From contig NZ_OZ244785.1 in the NCBI RefSeq assembly GCF_965219715.1, positions 620,001 through 684,000 of the forward strand: a DNA stretch of 64,000 nt. The letters run 5' to 3'. Shown in pieces: positions 62,082 to 64,000 of the stretch (the first letter of the stretch is position 1; each line of letters opens with the position of its first letter). The position numbers and the translations under genes were made by a program. The notes beneath the pieces were generated by a model. The model was not told the DNA's origin. It worked only from the letters and a program-made list of their open reading frames with translations, and searched no databases. The DNA comes from Bacterioplanoides sp965219715 (lineage in GTDB: Bacteria > Pseudomonadota > Gammaproteobacteria > Pseudomonadales > Oceanobacteraceae).

Positions 62082-63473
62082 ATGACAGATTATCAATACG
62101 ACGTGGTCATCATCGGTGCCGGCCCTGCAGGGGAAGGCGCAGCGATGAATGCGGCAAAAAATGGTAAAAAGGTCGCAGTCGTAGAAGATAAGAATATGGT
62201 CGGTGGTAACTGTACGCACTTGGGTACAATACCGTCCAAAGCACTGCGTCACGCGGTCAAACAGATTATTTCCTTTAATACCAATCCGATGTTCCGCGAG
62301 ATTGGCGAGCCTCGCTGGTTCTCATTTCCGCGTGTTCTGAAAAGTGCGGAAAAGGTTATCGCTAAGCAGGTTAAACTGCGGACCGAGTTTTATGGCCGCA
62401 ACCGCATCAGTGTCTACAATGGCACCGCACGCTTTGCTGATGCCAATACCATCGATGTTTATAACGGCGCAGCGTCAAACACGCGCCTGCACACCAAGGA
62501 AGTGGTTATCGCGACCGGCTCAAGTCCGTGGCGGCCAAACAACATCGACTTCTCCCATCCGCGCGTTTACGACTCAGATACTGTTCTGCAGCTGGAGCAT
62601 ACGCCGCGTACCATTATCATCTATGGCGCTGGTGTGATTGGTTGTGAGTACGCATCTATCTTCTCAGGCCTGGGCGTCAAGGTGGACTTGATCCACCCGG
62701 GTGACCGGCTTTTAAATTTCCTCGATGATGAGATCTCAGACGCACTGAGTTATCACCTGCGTGATAAGGGTGCCTTGATTCGCCACAACGAGCAATTCGA
62801 TTCCCTTGAGATCAATGAGCGCTACGTCACCATGCGCATGGCATCTGGCAAAAAGGTTAAAGCCGATGCTTTCTTATGGGCGGCAGGTCGCTCAGGAAAT
62901 ACTCAGAATCTGGGGCTTGAGAATATTGGCCTGGAAACCAATTCCCGCGGTCAGCTGGAAATTGACAGCGAATACCGCACAGCCGTAGAAAACATTTACG
63001 CCGTTGGTGATGTGATCGGCTGGCCGGCATTGGCATCTGCAGCCTATGATCAGGGTCGTGCAGCCGCGGCGAAAATTTCCTCCCAGCCGGACTTCCGCTT
63101 TGTTGGCTCGGTGCCAACCGGTATTTATACCATTCCGGAAATCAGCTCAGTAGGAAAAACTGAAGCTCAGCTCACCGAAGAAAAAGTGCCTTATGAAGTA
63201 GGGCAAGCGTTCTTTAAAAACATTGCACGGGCGCAGATTACCGCCGAAGGCGTGGGCATGCTGAAGATTCTGTTCCATCGCGAAACACTGGAAATCCTGG
63301 GCATTCATTGCTTCGGTGACCAGGCAGCCGAGATCGTACATATTGGTCAGGCGATTATGGAACAGAAAGGCGAAGGTAATACGCTGAAGTATTTTGTGAA
63401 TACGACCTTCAACTACCCAACCATGGCCGAAGCGTACCGCGTCGCTGCACTGAATGGATTGAACCGACTATAA
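62082..63473 (+). CDS. sthA: Soluble pyridine nucleotide transhydrogenase (Si-specific)
   Basis: A 463-residue cytoplasmic flavoprotein that re-equilibrates NADPH and NAD+. GGAG lies upstream of the ATG at 62082. FAD-binding VVIIGAGPAGEGAAMNAAKN at the start. The region NCTHLGTIPSKALRH lacks the second redox cysteine of lipoamide dehydrogenase, which is diagnostic of Sth. NAD domain IIIYGAGVIGCEYASIFSGL; FAD C-terminal NIYAVGDVIGWPALASAAYD. It sits directly after apbE-nqrM, as in Pseudomonas, and ends at a shared terminator. Confidence 0.97.
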   Translation: MTDYQYDVVIIGAGPAGEGAAMNAAKNGKKVAVVEDKNMVGGNCTHLGTIPSKALRHAVKQIISFNTNPMFREIGEPRWFSFPRVLKSAEKVIAKQVKLRTEFYGRNRISVYNGTARFADANTIDVYNGAASNTRLHTKEVVIATGSSPWRPNNIDFSHPRVYDSDTVLQLEHTPRTIIIYGAGVIGCEYASIFSGLGVKVDLIHPGDRLLNFLDDEISDALSYHLRDKGALIRHNEQFDSLEINERYVTMRMASGKKVKADAFLWAAGRSGNTQNLGLENIGLETNSRGQLEIDSEYRTAVENIYAVGDVIGWPALASAAYDQGRAAAAKISSQPDFRFVGSVPTGIYTIPEISSVGKTEAQLTEEKVPYEVGQAFFKNIARAQITAEGVGMLKILFHRETLEILGIHCFGDQAAEIVHIGQAIMEQKGEGNTLKYFVNTTFNYPTMAEAYRVAALNGLNRL

Positions 63474-63501
63474 GGTTGGTTTAGTCCTGATTTTCAGACA
63501 T

Positions 63502-63543
63502 AAAAAAACCGCACGGCTTTAACAAGGAGTGCGGTTTTTTTTA
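63502..63543. terminator. Bidirectional rho-independent terminator between sthA and the SCP2 gene
   Basis: AAAAAACCGCAC...GTGCGGTTTTTTTT stem flanked by A- and T-runs, between convergent genes. Confidence 0.88.
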
Positions 63544-63556
63544 TGTGCTTAAACTA

Positions 63557-63871
63557 TTAAGCCGGGAACAGTTCGCCCAGTTTAGTAGCCAGCATCATGT
63601 CACCTTCAACGCGCAGCTGACCAGACATGAAAGCTTGCATGCCGTCAGTTTCACCAGAAGCGATACCTGCGAAAGTATCAGTGTTCATGATCAGGGTAAC
63701 GTTTGCATCGTCGTTTTCGCCAGCAGCTACAGAGCAAGCGCCGTCTTTAACGATCAGGTGATGAGTGTCACCGTCTTCAATGTTGAATTGGAAGATCAGG
63801 TCCAGGCCAGCAGCAGCGTCGGCGTTGAACTTGCTGTTCATGGTTTCAATGATTTCTGCAACAGATGCCAT
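63557..63871 (-). CDS. SCP2 sterol-binding-domain protein
   Basis: A 104-residue single-domain protein. The ATG at 63871 is preceded by AAAGGAAA; the longer frame has no binding site. The SCP2 fold is recognised from LDLIFQFNIEDGDTHHLIVK, ANVTLIMNTDTFAGIASGET and AFMSGQLRVEGDMMLATKLG. Such proteins bind lipids or acyl groups; bacterial members lack a defined role. It is highly regular in codon use, suggesting good expression. The remaining 129 bp to the window edge hold no recognisable gene. Confidence 0.92.
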   Translation of the reverse strand: MASVAEIIETMNSKFNADAAAGLDLIFQFNIEDGDTHHLIVKDGACSVAAGENDDANVTLIMNTDTFAGIASGETDGMQAFMSGQLRVEGDMMLATKLGELFPA

Positions 63872-64000
63872 AACGGTTTCCTTTTTATTGCTTGAGTAAA
63901 ACAGGTGCACAGCTGAGATGTTACGTATTCAGCATCCTGTTCTTGAAATTGTCGTTATCAGACGCTGGTCACTCTATGGTGCGCTGAGCTGGCTGTCAAT

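Noticed and set aside
1..64000. CRISPR arrays, insertion sequences, prophage or integron elements
   Set aside because: No spaced repeat array, transposase, integrase or phage structural gene was seen on either strand.

Overview
The window reads as one stretch of chromosome from a marine-type gammaproteobacterium of the Oceanospirillales/Pseudomonadales group. The taxonomic hint is gene order. folD, a tRNA-Pro/Arg/His cluster, tig, clpP, clpX, lon, hupB, tRNA-Asp and ppiD follow each other as they do in Pseudomonas and relatives. apbE, nqrM and sthA are also adjacent. The exact genus cannot be read from the sequence.

Layout. (1) 1-6.5 kb: the 3' part of a secreted subtilase with a GlyGly-CTERM-like tail, a small exported protein, a secreted GEVED/LruC-domain protein with its own sigma-54-type promoter, a lipoprotein, and a gluzincin-type exported metalloprotease. 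(2) 6.8-21.8 kb: glmS, then a co-directional exopolysaccharide (EPS) operon: acyltransferase, glycosyltransferase, a large exported GH123/DUF4091-like protein, lipoprotein, Wzz-type chain-length protein, two glycosyltransferases, initiating sugar-phosphate transferase, O-antigen-ligase/polymerase protein, galE. (3) 21.8-24.8 kb: a visibly AT-richer cargo patch (Tat-signal protein, helical-repeat-like protein, DUF2971 protein). (4) 24.8-29.2 kb: RND/MMPL permease, RIO kinase, GT2. (5) 29.3-43.8 kb: GT4, Wzx-type flippase, then STAS protein, OmpA-like lipoprotein, SLBB export protein, BY-kinase-like ATPase, hybrid histidine kinase with Hpt, a HATPase-REC-PP2C regulator, a sigma-54 activator and a YvcK-family protein. 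(6) 43.8-46.1 kb: GT4 and NAD-dependent epimerase. (7) 46.1-64 kb: mainly housekeeping genes (folD, tRNAs, proteolysis/chaperone cluster, rRNA methyltransferase, apbE-nqrM-sthA, SCP2 protein), plus a DUF4062 protein and an ArsR-family repressor.

How it works together. Regions 2 and 5 together carry counterparts of almost every gene of the Vibrio fischeri syp (symbiosis polysaccharide) locus: STAS protein (SypA), OmpA-like (SypB), export (SypC), BY-kinase-like (SypD), the anti-sigma-kinase/receiver/PP2C regulator (SypE), the Hpt-bearing hybrid kinase (SypF), the sigma-54 activator (SypG), a flippase, ligase, acetyltransferase, Wzz, GTs and sugar transferase. Here the locus is split, rearranged and carries extra genes. 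I read the control circuit as hybrid kinase -> sigma-54 activator for transcription, and HATPase/PP2C regulator -> STAS serine for post-transcriptional switching.

The most interesting signal is a set of four close matches to the sigma-54 -24/-12 promoter. They lie upstream of the STAS gene, the GT4-flippase pair, the distal epimerase and the LruC-domain protein 30 kb away. Three of the four are accompanied by a perfect TTGCA-N3-TGCAA inverted repeat, the form known for Vibrio LuxO sites. This predicts a single regulon joining polysaccharide genes to a secreted candidate matrix protein. All functions here are inferred from sequence patterns; no database search was run.
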